This document shows, one piece after another, positions 1 to 11,606 of a stretch of DNA of 64,000 bases (positions are counted from its first letter, which is position 1; each line of letters opens with the position of its first letter). This DNA comes from Falciphora oryzae (Eukaryota; Ascomycota; Sordariomycetes; Magnaporthales; Magnaporthaceae). The position numbers and the translations under genes are program-made. The notes under the pieces were generated by a model. That model searched no databases, was not told the origin of the DNA, and saw only the letters and a list, made by a program, of their open reading frames with translations. The stretch covers positions 494,624 through 558,623 of the forward strand of contig JNVV01000007.1 in assembly GCA_000733355.1 (NCBI GenBank), written 5' to 3'.

Positions 1-212
1 ATTTTCCCCTCTTGCTTCTCCATCCCTCTCCTCTGCCTGATATCTCGCGGTATCGGCACATTGGGTCAGTCACTCGCTTGTTGCTTTTGGTCATTCGTTT
101 TGCCAAAGCACATCACATACCCATCATACGGGTTGCCCCCCCTTTTTTTTTCTTTGTCTTCTTTCTCGGTTTTCCGTTGAGCAAGCGTATCCAACTTTCT
201 CGCTTGCCCATC
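1..212. other. Upstream region of WSC gene
   Basis: Pyrimidine-rich leader immediately before the WSC-protein start, including a C/T tract near 136-156. This is typical of a fungal core promoter and 5' UTR. No separate gene seen. Confidence 0.5.
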
Positions 213-2543
213 ATGGCCAGCCTGCGCTCCCTTGCCGCGGCGGCGGCCGTCGTCTCGTTCGTCGGCCAGACCCATGCCTGGACCGTCGCCCTCCCGCCAT
301 GCCTGTCGCCCTTCCAGCCCTTTGTCTACTCGGGCTGCTACAACGACGTCAGCAAGCCTGACACCCTCAGCTTCAAGAGCCCGCTGTCCCGTGACAACAT
401 GACCATCGAGATGTGTGTCGCTGACTGCAAGGTATGTCGACTGCTGATTTCCATAACACAAGTCCAAGAATGTCGGATCTAACGCGGGTCATGAAACCCT
501 CAGGGCAACGGGTACCGCTACGCGGGACTCGAGTACTACGGAGACTGCTACTGCGGCGCCAGTGTGAACGGCCCCGAGGCCACTGAGGCGGAGTGCAATC
601 TTCCCTGCACCGGAAACAAGACCCAGACTTGCGGTGGCAACTCTCGCATCTCCATCTGGCAGGATCCCACCTTCCAGCATGTGAACGAGACCAACATCGA
701 GCACTTCAAGAACATCGGATGCTACACGAGCAACGCCAACCAAGGCAAGACCCTGGCGTATCCCGTGCAGGATGTGACTGGCCAGCCCTGGGACGCCAAC
801 ACCGCCACCACTTCCAAGTGTCTGGCTGCCTGCAAGTCCAAGGGCTTCCCGTTCGCCGGAACTGAGTACGGCCAGGAGTGCTGGTGTGGTGTGGTTATGG
901 GTAACGGCACTGTGCCCGCTGACGCCTCCGAGTGCAACATGGCTTGCAAGGGTGACGCGAAGGAGAACTGCGGTGGCAGCTCGCGTGTGAACATCTGGGT
1001 TTCCAGTGACCTTGAGTCTCTGGAGCCTTGCGGCCACCAGCCTCCGTCGTCGTCGTCGTCGACAACTGCTTGGCCCTCGACTTCGTCGTCCACCTCGACC
1101 TCGATCGTGCCCACGTATACTCCCAGTTCGTCGACTGTCAGCACGTCTTCGACTACTAGCTGCTCCTCGACTACCAGCTCGGCGTCTAGCAGCTCGTCGA
1201 CCGCCACGACCTCTACTAGCAGCGCGCCCACCACCAAGGTGTCGACTAGCAGCTCCTGCACCACCACCCAGCCTCCAGTGACGACCAAGCCCCCGACGAC
1301 TACCAAGCCCCCGACTCTTACCACCTCTACGACCTCCAGCGCCCTCTGTGTGACCACCATTGTCACCACGCCCAAGTGCGAGTACAAGTGCGGCAACTGG
1401 TGCTCTGGAGAGCTTCCTAACTGGGAGAACCAGGATGATTGCAAGAGCGCTTCCAACAACTGCAAGCTTCAAATTGCCGCGTGCTTCAAGCAGGCTGGCT
1501 GGCCTGGAGTCGTCGAGTGCTTCAACTTCCAGCAGTGGTGCGACAGCTGCGACCGCTACTGCAAGCAGCCCCCCAGGAGCAAGTGCTCCAAGAACGACTG
1601 GTTCAAGCAGAAGCCGCCTGTCAAGGGTCCTTCGGGCAAGCCGACCACCAGCACCATCACGGTTCCTTGCAAGCCGACGACCACCTCGAAGCCTGCCACC
1701 ACCAGCGCGCCTACCAAGCCCACGACCACCACCAAGCCCACCAAGCCCGCCACCACCACCAAGTGCCCCGTGCCGACCGTCACCAACATCTGCAAGCAGC
1801 CGTCCAGCTGGAAGTACAACTACGGCCCGGGCAACCCCGTCGGTGGCATCGAGCTCCCCGTCGTGACCTGCAACGACATCAAGCGCGATTACCAGTCCGG
1901 CAAGCAGTGGAAGCTCTACACTGACTCGGATAGCTCCAAGTGCAAGAGCTACCCGCACGACGACGTGCCCAACGCCTGCCAGGAGGCCTGCAAGGAGCAG
2001 TACGACGACTGTGTCAAGGTCTACGCCGAGGGGTGCAAGGCCAAGGACAGCAACAATGGGTGGCCCGGCAGCAACAACAACGGCGGATGGCCCGGCAGCA
2101 ACAACAACGGTGGATGGCCCGGTAGCAACGACAACCACGACTGGCCTGGCAGCAACGACAACCACGACTGGCCCGGTAGCAACGACAACGGCGGATGGCC
2201 CGGTAGCAACGACAACGGCGGGTGGCCCGGTAGCAACGACAACGGCGGATGGCCTGGCAGCAACGACAACCACGACTGGCCTGGCAGCAACGACAACGGC
2301 GGATGGCCCGGTAGCAACGACAACAACGGGTGGCCCGGCAGCAGCGACAACCATGGCTGGGGCGGCAGCAAGCCCAGCTTCGGTTGGCCGTGGAAGAGGA
2401 CCATCGCCGGAAGGACTGTCTCCTTCCCCGACTCGTGGTCGACGGCCAATGACAAGTGCCGGTCGCAGTACAACGACTGCGTGGCTGTCAACAAGGGCGT
2501 CAGCGCCGGCGGCAAGTGCTACTCTTGGGGTAACGGCTGGTAA
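213..2543 (+). CDS. Secreted WSC-domain protein with 9-aa tandem repeats
   Basis: Exons 213-431 and 504-2543 give 752 aa. The intron (432-503, GTATGT...CAG) restores the first WSC domain. Residues 1-23 form a signal peptide ending near QTHA. Two WSC domains follow (about residues 30-125 and 160-255), each with the GCY...C...C-x-C-G pattern and a closing CGG plus S/N-R-I/V-x-I-W. A long Ser/Thr/Pro stretch (about 270-390) looks O-glycosylated. Next come a Cys-rich block containing a CGNWC motif, a second Thr/Pro linker, and a C-terminal Cys-rich module interrupted by 11 copies of a GWPGSNDN-type unit. WSC domains bind carbohydrate. There is no C-terminal membrane helix, so this is more likely a secreted or wall-associated protein than a Wsc stress sensor. 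The start has the in-frame signal peptide directly after it. The long antisense frame is a by-product of Ser/Thr/Gly codons. Confidence 0.9.
432..503 (+). other. Intron of WSC gene
   Basis: 72-nt intron, GTATGT donor and CAG acceptor. Its removal joins the two halves of the first WSC domain in frame. Confidence 0.9.
2058..2354 (+). repeat. 27-bp coding minisatellite, 11 copies
   Basis: Eleven in-frame 27-bp units encode [G/D]WPGS[N/S][N/D]N[G/H/N]. Units differ mostly by G/A and C/T substitutions and by the Gly-Gly versus His-Asp junction. The array sits inside a Cys-rich C-terminal domain, between CKAK and the final Cys cluster, so copy-number change would alter spacing without breaking the frame. 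Confidence 0.95.
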
Positions 2544-3203
2544 GCTCCGACAGGGAGCGGACTTGTCCCGACTTGGCCCCTTTTTCATATCAGGTCCAGA
2601 CGTTCACTCGTTTTTCGGACCTTGTCTATGGTGAAATAGGCGGACGGGACTGTCAAATGGAGGAGACGGATAATGAAACAGCACCAACAAACCCAAGCAG
2701 AGGTGGGGTTTGGTTTTGGGAGTGTTGCCTCGGCATATTTTTAGCTACTACATAGCTTAGCTACTGAGTTGCATACAGCAGCTGTCAATGATAATTCTTA
2801 TTACAATCCAAGTTGACGTGTAACCGTGCGACTTGTGAATGCTTTGCGTGCGGGTGACACAACTGCGCTAAGCCAAAAACAGTAGTTCCACGAGTGGGTA
2901 TCCATCTGAGCGGAGAAAGGTTCCATACCCGCCTGTCAGGCTCCATATTAAAACTGCACGGCCTGGGCGGACTCAATCCAGGCAGCCAAAGCTTCATTGG
3001 AGTTCCAGTCCTTAGGAATCCCAGCCCTCAACACCGTCGCTTTCTAGAACCACATCGCTACAACCGTCTTGACACCGGCCTCCAACCCCACATCGAAAAA
3101 AAAAAAAGAAAAAAAAAAACGAGAGAACGTCTCAGCTGTCCACCCTCATTGTCGCCGCCGTCGTCGGTCGCTCCAGGCGTCGCGCGGGAGCGCCTGCGCA
3201 GCC
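2544..3203. other. Intergenic, WSC 3' end to SSL2
   Basis: Holds the WSC 3' region and the SSL2 promoter/5' UTR. An A-rich tract lies at 3096-3119, about 90 nt before the SSL2 ATG. No gene seen. Confidence 0.6.
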
Positions 3204-5660
3204 ATGGCCTACAAACGCAAGGCTTCTGGTGATGCCACTCCCGGCTGGGCAACGCCGCAGTCGGGTGGCGAGCAAGTCGAGGAAAAGCTGGCCGCGGACG
3301 ACTCGCTCGGTCAGGCCGTCCTCAAGAACGTCAACAAGTTCGACATCGGCGCCTTCCCCTACACGCTCCCCGCCCGCACGCTCGACTCGGCCGCGCGCTA
3401 CTTCTTCCCGGAGCAGCACAAAGACTTCACCGCACTCGCCCTCAAGCCCGATCACCAGGACCGCCCGCTGCGTATCGACGGCTGGGGCAAGCTCTACCTC
3501 GAGAATTTCCACCCGCTAGCCCCGCGCGTCCAGGACTTCCTCATCACCGTCGCCGAGCCCGTCTCGCGCCCCACCTTCATCCACGAGTACCGCCTGACCG
3601 CCCACAGTCTGTACGCCGCCGTCTCGGTTGGCCTAACGCCTAAGGATATCCTCGGCACCCTCGACCGCTTCCTCAAGAATGAGATGCCCCCAAACGTCGC
3701 CAACTACGTCATGCACTGCGGTCAAAGCTACGGCAAGGTCAAGCTGGTGCTGCGCGACAACAAGTATTTTGTCGAAACGGCCGACCCGGCCGTGCTGCAG
3801 ATGCTGCTAAAGGATGCCGAGATCGGCCCCTGCCGCGTGACAGGCACCGAAGAGACGATCACGGCCGCCCCCAAGGCGGGCACCATCGCCATCGCAGGGT
3901 CCAAGGAGGCCGCCGGTGCCGGCGCCGTGCGGGGAAAGGAGGCTGACAAGGACCTGTACGAGACGGCGGACCAGGTGTCGCGCTCGCTCGTCGACACGGG
4001 CGCCGATGAAGACGAGCAGGAGGTGGTGCACTCGTTCCGTATCCAGGACTCGACCGTCGGCAAGGTGGCCGAGCGCTGCCTGGCGCTTCACTACCCGGCC
4101 CTCGAGGAGTACGACTTCCGGAACGACCACATGAACGCGGACCTGCAGATCGACCTGCGTCCAAACACGCAGATCCGGCCGTACCAAGAGAAGAGTCTTA
4201 GCAAGATGTTCGGAAACGGACGCGCCAAGAGTGGCATCATCGTGCTGCCCTGCGGTGCTGGCAAGACGCTAGTGGGCGTCACGGCCGCCTGTACCATCAA
4301 GAAAGGTGTCGTCATCTTAGCTACCAGCACCATGTCGGTCATCCAGTGGCGTGCTGAGTTCCTCAAGTGGTCCAACATCAACCCAGACAGCATCGCCGTC
4401 TTCTCGTCAGACCAAAAGAACACGTTTGAAGGCAACACTGGCATAATCGTCACGACGTACGCCATGGTGACCAACGCGAGAGAGCGCTCGCACGACGCAG
4501 CCAAGATGATGAAGTTCCTGACGAGCCGAGAGTGGGGCCTGATGCTCCTAGACGAGGTGCACGTCGTGCCCGCCAACATGTTCCGGCGCGTCGTCGGCAA
4601 CATCAAGGCCCACTCCAAGCTTGGTCTTACGGCGACCCTGCTTCGTGAAGACGACAAGATTGAGGATCTCAACTTCCTGATCGGACCCAAGCTCTACGAA
4701 GCAAACTGGATGGAGCTGTCGGAGCAGGGATATATTGCTCGGGTGCAGTGCGCCGAGGTCTGGTGTCCAATGCCGCCAGAGTTCTACGAGCAGTACCTGG
4801 CCGTGCCCTCGAGACAGCGGTTGCTGTTCTGCGCGACGAACCCGACAAAGTTCCAGGCATGCCAGTATCTAATCAAGTACCACGAAGCGCGAGGGGACAA
4901 GATCATAGTGTTCTCGGACGACGTCACGGCGCTAGCCATGTATGCGCGCAAGCTCGAGAGGCCGTATCTCTACGGCGGCACCTCGGAAGGCGAGCGGCAG
5001 CAGATCCTGGAGCTTTTCAGGAGCCACCCGGAAACCAACACGCTCTTCCTCTCCAAGATCGGTGACACGTCGCTCGACTTGCCCGAGGCGACGTGCCTGA
5101 TCCAGATCTCGGCGCAGTATGGTTCCCGTCGTCAGGAGGCGCAGCGGCTGGGGCGGATTCTGCGAGCCAAGCGCAGGAACGAGGCGGGCTTCAACGCGTT
5201 CTTCTACTCGCTCGTGTCCAAAGACACGGCCGAGATGATATTTTCGTCCAAGCGGCAGGCGTTCCTGGCGGACCAAGGATACGCCTTCAAGGTGATCACG
5301 CAGCTCAAAGACCTGGACAAGACACCCGGACTGGCGTTCGCAACGGCTCAGGAGCGGCGCGAGCTGCTCCTCAAGGTTCTCAACGAAAAGGAGCACAAGG
5401 CGTTTGAGGAAGCGGAGAAGGCGGGGTTGGCGGCAGACGGCAATATGTTTTACGGGACGGACGGCAAGCCGATGCGCAGGGCGGCACGGAGAACGGCGGG
5501 GATGCTATCGGATTACGGCGGAGGCCAGAACATGGCGTATGTGGAGCAGAACAGGAGTGCCAACAAGGCGCTCAAAGCCAAGGGCAAGGCCAACCCGACA
5601 AGCAAGTTCTTCCAGGGAATGCGCAGGGAGTCCGAGAAGAGGAGGAAGGCGGCAGGCTAG
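3204..5660 (+). CDS. SSL2: TFIIH DNA helicase/translocase XPB (Ssl2/Rad25)
   Basis: Intronless, 818 aa, close to yeast Ssl2 (843 aa). It is the ATP-dependent 3'-5' translocase of TFIIH, opening promoters for RNA polymerase II and unwinding DNA in nucleotide excision repair in the nucleus. The N-terminal damage-recognition-like region (about 30-250) carries the segment RPTFIHEYRLTAHSLYAAVS. The helicase core shows the Walker A motif LPCGAGKT, the XPB-specific DEVH box (LLDEVH), the motif III stretch LGLTATLLREDD with the RED element, and motif VI QRLGRILRAKRR. The C-terminus is basic. The start at 3204 (GCCATGG context) is preferred over the longer open frame, whose upstream part is only the A-rich leader. 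Confidence 0.97.
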   Translation: MAYKRKASGDATPGWATPQSGGEQVEEKLAADDSLGQAVLKNVNKFDIGAFPYTLPARTLDSAARYFFPEQHKDFTALALKPDHQDRPLRIDGWGKLYLENFHPLAPRVQDFLITVAEPVSRPTFIHEYRLTAHSLYAAVSVGLTPKDILGTLDRFLKNEMPPNVANYVMHCGQSYGKVKLVLRDNKYFVETADPAVLQMLLKDAEIGPCRVTGTEETITAAPKAGTIAIAGSKEAAGAGAVRGKEADKDLYETADQVSRSLVDTGADEDEQEVVHSFRIQDSTVGKVAERCLALHYPALEEYDFRNDHMNADLQIDLRPNTQIRPYQEKSLSKMFGNGRAKSGIIVLPCGAGKTLVGVTAACTIKKGVVILATSTMSVIQWRAEFLKWSNINPDSIAVFSSDQKNTFEGNTGIIVTTYAMVTNARERSHDAAKMMKFLTSREWGLMLLDEVHVVPANMFRRVVGNIKAHSKLGLTATLLREDDKIEDLNFLIGPKLYEANWMELSEQGYIARVQCAEVWCPMPPEFYEQYLAVPSRQRLLFCATNPTKFQACQYLIKYHEARGDKIIVFSDDVTALAMYARKLERPYLYGGTSEGERQQILELFRSHPETNTLFLSKIGDTSLDLPEATCLIQISAQYGSRRQEAQRLGRILRAKRRNEAGFNAFFYSLVSKDTAEMIFSSKRQAFLADQGYAFKVITQLKDLDKTPGLAFATAQERRELLLKVLNEKEHKAFEEAEKAGLAADGNMFYGTDGKPMRRAARRTAGMLSDYGGGQNMAYVEQNRSANKALKAKGKANPTSKFFQGMRRESEKRRKAAG

Positions 5661-6787
5661 AAGTCCTAAGTTGCATTGGCTTCCAGGTCTTCTTTTTTGG
5701 GTGGAAAAGAGGCACGAGAGGCGTGGCGATAAGTCACTGCTTCAGTCAGTACTGTCCACATGAGCTTTGATGCTAGACGTTGGGCGCCACAGACAGCCCG
5801 CGAGGGGACTTGTTTGGACGATCCGTGTTATGATTATGACATACATCTCTATCTAGGTAGTTGACTCGGGATAGATTGGAGTTTTTCGGCACAACTTCCT
5901 ACATCCGTACCAGACTCAACGACTTCATACCCGACTCCCACCTCGTAGGCAGCACTGACGGGAGGCAGCCATGCCATGCACGTGTGGGTGTATGCCAAGC
6001 TGGAAACCATGTGGGTCCAGGATGCATGGTCGCGGAAAGCTGTGGAAAGGGCCAGAGCTCCAACGAAGCATCAAGAAGCTGCCTCCAGCTACAGGCATCA
6101 TACGACGCCCATCATATACCGGGGCGGAGTTTCTCGAAACTACCAGACAGCAATGTTCCATGTAGCACAGCGAAACGAGCTCGGTGTGGCGGGAGTGGTT
6201 CCCTGGCACGCCTGGCTACATCGGCTGCTCCGTGTGAAGACACCGGATTCCATGTCGCAGCTACTGTTGAATCCCAGCTAGAAGAAGCTAGCATCCCCGC
6301 AATGCTCCTTCCTCGGATAGTGCATACGTCAGTTCACGGCCCATTTTGGGGACCTGTTTTGAGAGCGGCCCCGCCCACCACTGACTGTAGAGACGTTTGT
6401 TTGGCCTGACCCAACATTTGATGCCGAAGGCTACTACTACTACCTCTGGGCTAGAGAGAGCGGGTGGTACTACTAAAGCCCCCAATGGCCGCATAGTTTT
6501 GACGCAAAGTCCCTGCTGCCGAGCCACTCCATCCCATCGCTTTCCCCTTCTCGGCGCAATACGATGTCTGTCTCGAGCGGAAAAGGGCTGCGATTACGTT
6601 CATAACTGCATCCGGAGCCTGCGCATCTACGCAAATCTCGAAACAGAAGACTTTTAAACTGCTCGGCGGCTTACAAGTCACTTATTCCCAAAGATTTGAT
6701 AGCTTGGACCTTTCTTGACCCAAGAAAGCTCCAAAACTCGTCCAGCCACCAAACTCATAACCAGACCAACAAACGCAACGTCACGCC
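5661..6787. other. Intergenic, SSL2 to GFA gene
   Basis: 1.1 kb with only short or non-ATG open frames. One TAGGTA-type element lies near 5853. No gene, RNA or repeat recognised. Confidence 0.5.
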
Positions 6788-7664
6788 ATGGCCTCGCTGC
6801 GGCCACTACGAGGTGGTTGCCATTGCGGACGCAACTATTACACCATAGACCTGCCGGAGAACTGCGCGGATATAGCTCGGGTTCTGTTCGACACACACCC
6901 TCGACATCGTAAATACCTACCTTGACCTCCGTTACCTACCTACTCTCCTACCTAACAATGAATACATCACACGCAGGATACTTACCACCATCTTAAACAC
7001 AGGAATATTCCAAGCCAGCCCCATCTCGGCCTTCCTGCGGGTGCCCTTGTCGTGGTACCACAGCGGCACGAGCGCCTTCTTCCCGGACGAGGCGAGCTCG
7101 GCCATCCGGCGGACGTACACGCACCCGTCGCAGCAGCACACAAAACGCGGCTTTTGCGGCTTTTGCGGCACCCCGCTCTCGTACTGGTCCGAAGACCCGC
7201 CCGCCGAGGCCGATTTCATCCGCCTGACCCTCGGCAGCCTCTGCAGCGAGGACCTGAGCGACCTCGAGGACCTGGGCCTGATCCCGGGATCGCCGTCTGA
7301 CGGCGGCGAGGCGGAGGCGGAGGGAGGGGTGGAGGGAGAAGGAGGTGGCAGCAGCCGTCTGGCCCGGCCGGGGTCTTCGCCCGTCCTGGGCAGCAGAGGC
7401 CGCGGGCCGGTCGCGTGCGAGACACTGGGTGTGCCCTGGTTCGACTCCATGGTGGCCGGGAGCAGGCTCGGGAGCCTACGCGCGAGCAGGGGTGGCGGCC
7501 AGAGTCGTGACGGACGGGTCACGTACGAGTGGGAGGTTGTGGAGTGGACGGCGAGCGACGACGACACCAAGATGGACGACGGCGGTCAGCCCAGCCCAAC
7601 CAAGCGACCAAAACATGACAACGGCGAGGACGCTGGGCGCAGCGAATCTGCACAGCGACGTTAA
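6788..7664 (+). CDS. GFA / CENP-V domain protein
   Basis: Exons 6788-6908 and 7003-7664 give 260 aa. The intron (6909-7002) joins ...THPRH to RIFQASP. The fold is the Zn-binding glutathione-dependent formaldehyde-activating (GFA) type. An N-terminal GGCHCG gives the first Cys pair, and GFCGFCGTPLSYWS near residue 100 gives the second Cys-x2-Cys, followed by the expected aromatic residues. The C-terminal third is acidic and low-complexity and is probably disordered. Members of this family bind zinc, and most fungal paralogues have no proven substrate, so no reaction is assigned. The family identification is firm. The in-frame ATG begins exactly before the conserved CHCG motif. Confidence 0.85.
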
Positions 7665-8654
7665 CTGAGTTCGTACGATGTATGTGAAGGTGGAAAGGGG
7701 GGGGCGCAAGGAGAAAAAAGACAACAAAAAAAAAAAAAAAAGAGGAGGCCGCTCAGAAATGGGGTTTGGGGAAAGTGCGGGGACGGACAGGATTAGGCCT
7801 TTCCTTCATCGTTTCTCCTTCTGTTTTGGGGGAGGAGGTAGGATTCGGTATGGAGGTCTTGGGGGCTCGCAAGCAGTGCCTCCGACAGCCCTCCCGAGCA
7901 GTGCTTGGCGAGAAGCGGCATGCCACGTAGCAGTAGCTCTCTTTCTCCAGGGACAGGGGTGTGTGGGAAGCTTTAGCCTTGTCCCTTTTCTTTTTTTGGG
8001 GGGACAAGGGAGGAAGCATGGCAAGGACGAGGCTACGCGGCTCCCGCTAGCCGCGGCTGCATTCCCCAACGACGTCGCTACGAGGTCGTACTCCCATCTC
8101 GCTAGCGTATAGGAGTTTGCGGGCTGCGTACCGGTCAACATGTGGCCATCCTCGTTGGCGTGTCACTTAAGAATAAACAGGAACACGAAAAAGGAACAGG
8201 AGAGAAAAGGAAAGCAAGAAAGAAACGTGGCAAGATGGAGGGAATCCGTCAGCCGGGGTACCTAGGTGGCTGTTGACATATCTCGGCCGCGTGTTCCGGG
8301 CCGCGTGTCCATGGGAGGCTGCATGTATGGCTAGGGCTGGAAGAGCAGCCGGTGTTTATCTGTATTGTAATTGGTAACGTGATGGTCATATGGGTCAGCG
8401 AGAAAGAAAGAAAAAAAAAAAGAAAAAAAAAAGAAAGGACATGGATACGTTGTTTCGTCACGCCGCAATTTGCGGAACCTACAGATCGCCGTTCCCTTGC
8501 CTATCTCGCGAGCGGCGTCGCCGGGTATTTGGGAGACTCCAGTTCTCGTTCGTCCGCCTGGCCGTTCGTGTGTTTCACTGATGCGAGGCGGGCTTGGCGA
8601 ACCGAATTTCTCCGTAGCCGCGTTTCCGCCGCCATGCCCAAATGCATACCTACC

Positions 8655-8664
8655 TACCTAGGTA
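8655..8664. promoter_or_regulatory. TACCTAGGTA palindrome
   Basis: Perfect 10-bp palindrome within a run of TACC repeats. A near-copy lies at 8259-8268 and a second perfect copy at 46708-46717. All are outside genes. The function is unknown, and a regulatory role is inference from recurrence. Confidence 0.35.
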
Positions 8665-9382
8665 CACACACGGCTGTGTCCCGTGTTATGCGAGGGGCGT
8701 GGTGGGATGTGCATGGCATGGCGTGGCGTGGTATCGTGGTGTGAGAAAGGCAGGACTAAGGCAAGGCAAGGCAAAGCCAATGTTGGGTACGAAGGATTTG
8801 GGAAGTGTGTGCAGATGGCACCTTGGGTTGGACGGCCAAGCAGAAGCGGGCAGGGAGCTTTCTCGGGAGAGGTCAGGTTTGCGGGAGATCGATACCGTGA
8901 TCCCGCCCCTCTTTCCATACGACGGCAAGGGTGGTCAGGGGGTTGCCGCCCGTGTACCCGTGGGGGAGGGAAGGGGCTCTCTGTTTTTGTTGCGTATATC
9001 CGAAGGGAAAAAAAAAAAAAAAAAAAGCATGTTTACCCCTGGGCTAGGGAAAGCGGCTGATAAGGATCACGACATTCAAGACACCGTGATGCAAGTTGCG
9101 CACATGCACATACGTAGCCACTATGTGCGTCGGGTTCCTTTCCGGGCCGGCGCACATCTCTTGTAGCTTTCCTGCTTTGCCGTTCGCCTCGCTCGCATAG
9201 GCAGGCAGGGGGCTTTTGGGAGGTGGGGGCGCGAGGGGCGGCCCTACCATAATATCGGGGCGCGCTATAGGGGACTTTGGCAAGCAGACCGGGCCGCTCC
9301 AACCGTGGAGCTGATATGATACCGAAAGGAAAACTCGATCCCTCGGGGATCTGCCGCCAGCCTCGGTCAAGGCAAGCAGGCA

Positions 9383-9384
<2 letters not shown>

Positions 9385-9431
<47 letters not shown>
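9385..9431. repeat. (CT)n microsatellite
   Basis: About 47 bp of uninterrupted CT dinucleotide, roughly 23 copies, in the gene-poor interval. Confidence 0.95.
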
Positions 9432-9433
<2 letters not shown>

Positions 9434-11222
9434 CAGCGGCTGCGGCTTATCGGTCCCGCGGCGGCTTATGTTGCTGTTATGAAGGAAGAGGAGAAAACAG
9501 CCCGGGTCGGCCGGCGGCTAGCGACGTGAGAGAGGGCAGTGATGTCGAGACCCTACCTGTCGGGCTGTCAAACGGGCGAAAGATGGACATGGGATGCAAG
9601 CAGGTGAGACGGGGTGCTCGCAGGCACGTTTCAGCCCGATTGGTGCTGGGGAAAATGAACCCTTGCCCAGACGAGAATGACGAGCCGGAGGGTGTGATGG
9701 AGCGTATGTCAAAGATGTGAGTGAGAGAGCGAGTACCTGTGGCGATTCGGCCGAGTTGGACCCCGTGAGAGCCTACATAGGTACATTATCTAATAGATAT
9801 CTCCCCAACCTGGTTTACCTCGACGCGTAGGTACCTGTGTCAACCCGTAGGTAAACAAGGCGCGGCATGTACGCCCGCCGATGGGACGGCTAAGGAAATA
9901 GGGGGTGTGTACATGCCATGCTACCGCAGCTCGCCCTTCTTTTTCACGTTTTGGCGGCGAGGGGATAAGGGCGGACAAGATAAGCGGCGGGAGCGTGGGA
10001 ATCGCCCAGGGGCCCAGCAATCAAGGCCGACGTTTAGGCGATCGGATGGAGCAGGTGCGGATTCGAAAAATTCAGTCATGTGTTTCCCGAAACAAATAGC
10101 TGGGCCAGGGGTCTGGTGTCTGTCCGGAGTCACGGCCCGGCTCGAGAGGGCGACGGGTGGGAACTGGGCATGGCGAAAAAGACAGGATTGATAACTGAAG
10201 AAAAAAATGGAGAAAAGATACCTCTAGGTGGTTCATGGTAGGCGCGCGGATGGAGCAGTGAGAAAGAAAAATCAAACAGGGACACATGATACGGGATAGG
10301 TACATCTGATTCTCAGAAGCCAGCCTCCTCATCGCCCGTCGCCCGTCGCGAAATCCCACCTATCGGATCCGTTTTTGGATTTCGGTCGCCGTTCCGATCT
10401 CGCCTTCCAGAAGTCTGATCCGTGTAGCAGAGGGCAGCTCCTCGAGGCGCTCTCGTCCAATGCAAGACGCGAAGAGGGTTCCAGTTGCACGGTTAAAGTT
10501 GGGACACACGGAAGGGGAGGCGCCTTTCTTTGGTTTTTTTTTTGTGCTGCTCTCCTCTTTGGGTTGCCCAATAACAGGTAATATGCTAGCCAGCCACCAG
10601 GCATATGCCGCCGAGTGGAGGGTCCCTGGCGTCACCTGGACGGCGTGCCTCGTGGGAAGGAAGCAAAGGTGGGAAGGTACCTGCTCGGGCGAATGAGGGG
10701 TAGAGGCCAAATGGATGATGGCGTGACCCGGCAGGGGCAGGTACTCGTGCACTCGTGCTACCGTACTCGGGCACTGTAGCTTCGATGCTCCAGCACGTCC
10801 AACTCTACCCCGCGGTGGGGAAAGATGGAACCTTGGAGCTTGCCTGGCAGCGGCATGGATCGAGGGCTTGCGGTGCGTGCTGCCGTTGCCCACGCCTCGC
10901 CCAACCACAGCGCGGCCCAGGGCGCATGGCGTGGCACCCCTGCTCCTGCGGCCATCCGATTCGAGCAAGGGCCCGCCTTCCCACAGGGCAGCTCCACCCC
11001 AACGTCTGCTAGCTCCAACCTCTTGCCCAGCCTGTTCTCGGTGTCGACGGTCCGACGCGGGAGAATTGGGGATCAATTTCCTCAATCAAAGCCCAACATG
11101 GCTGAAACCGACTGGCAGATCCGGCCTATACTCCAGTGCCCCCAATGCCCGCCGTGCCGTGCTCCGGGAGGTGCTGCGTGGCCTGTTGGCGCGCCAGCCC
11201 AGGGACCAGCTTCCTTCGTCCA

Positions 11223-11228
11223 TATAAA
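11223..11228 (+). promoter_or_regulatory. TATA box upstream of GH1 gene
   Basis: TATAAA about 380 nt before the beta-glucosidase ATG, followed by a CA/AC-rich leader and A/G tracts. The distance implies a long 5' UTR or a secondary start site nearer the gene. Confidence 0.45.
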
Positions 11229-11606
11229 GGGTCCACGAGGCTGCCTCGTCCATCACACACACGCACCGCACCGCTCACACACACCGCCACCACCACACGC
11301 ACACCCTTTCCCTGTCGTCCGTTCTCTAGCTCCTGGCTCATCTTGGGTCACCCCTGGAGAAGACTCGCCCCTGACTTGGAAGGGAACAGACTGCGACAAC
11401 AAGACGAGAAGAAAAAAAAAAGAAAAGAAAAAGAAAAAGAAAAAGGGCAGAGGAGTTTGGACGGTCTTGTCGATCATCTACTTGGTAGCCAACTTGTAGC
11501 CAACCGCCAGGCCGCCCTGACGGAAAAGGGAGAAAAGAAAAGAGGGAAGAAGAGAAGAAAAGAAAGGCCCGCTTGAACCATCGAGCCACCCCCACCACCA
11601 GACACA

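Larger units (their letters stand above)
7665..11606. other. 3.9-kb gene-poor interval
   Basis: The longest non-coding stretch here. It holds poly-A runs at about 7726-7741 and 9008-9026, A/G tracts at about 8398-8432 and 11404-11440, a CT microsatellite, several TACCTAGGTA-type elements and, near its right end, a TATA box for the beta-glucosidase. Open frames inside (for example 10360-11085 minus) show no recognisable domain and look accidental. Confidence 0.6.

Noticed and set aside
489..2588. 699-codon minus-strand frame
   Set aside because: Exact antisense of the WSC gene. Val/Ala/Arg-rich low-complexity translation mirrors Ser/Thr/Pro/Gly codons on the coding strand.
5861..6409. 182-codon plus frame between SSL2 and the GFA gene
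   Set aside because: Non-ATG start, Cys/Ser-rich without a pattern, and no signal peptide or domain.
10360..11085. 241-codon minus frame in the gene-poor block
   Set aside because: Low-complexity Arg/Ser/Pro translation, no motif, overlaps the presumed GH1 promoter.
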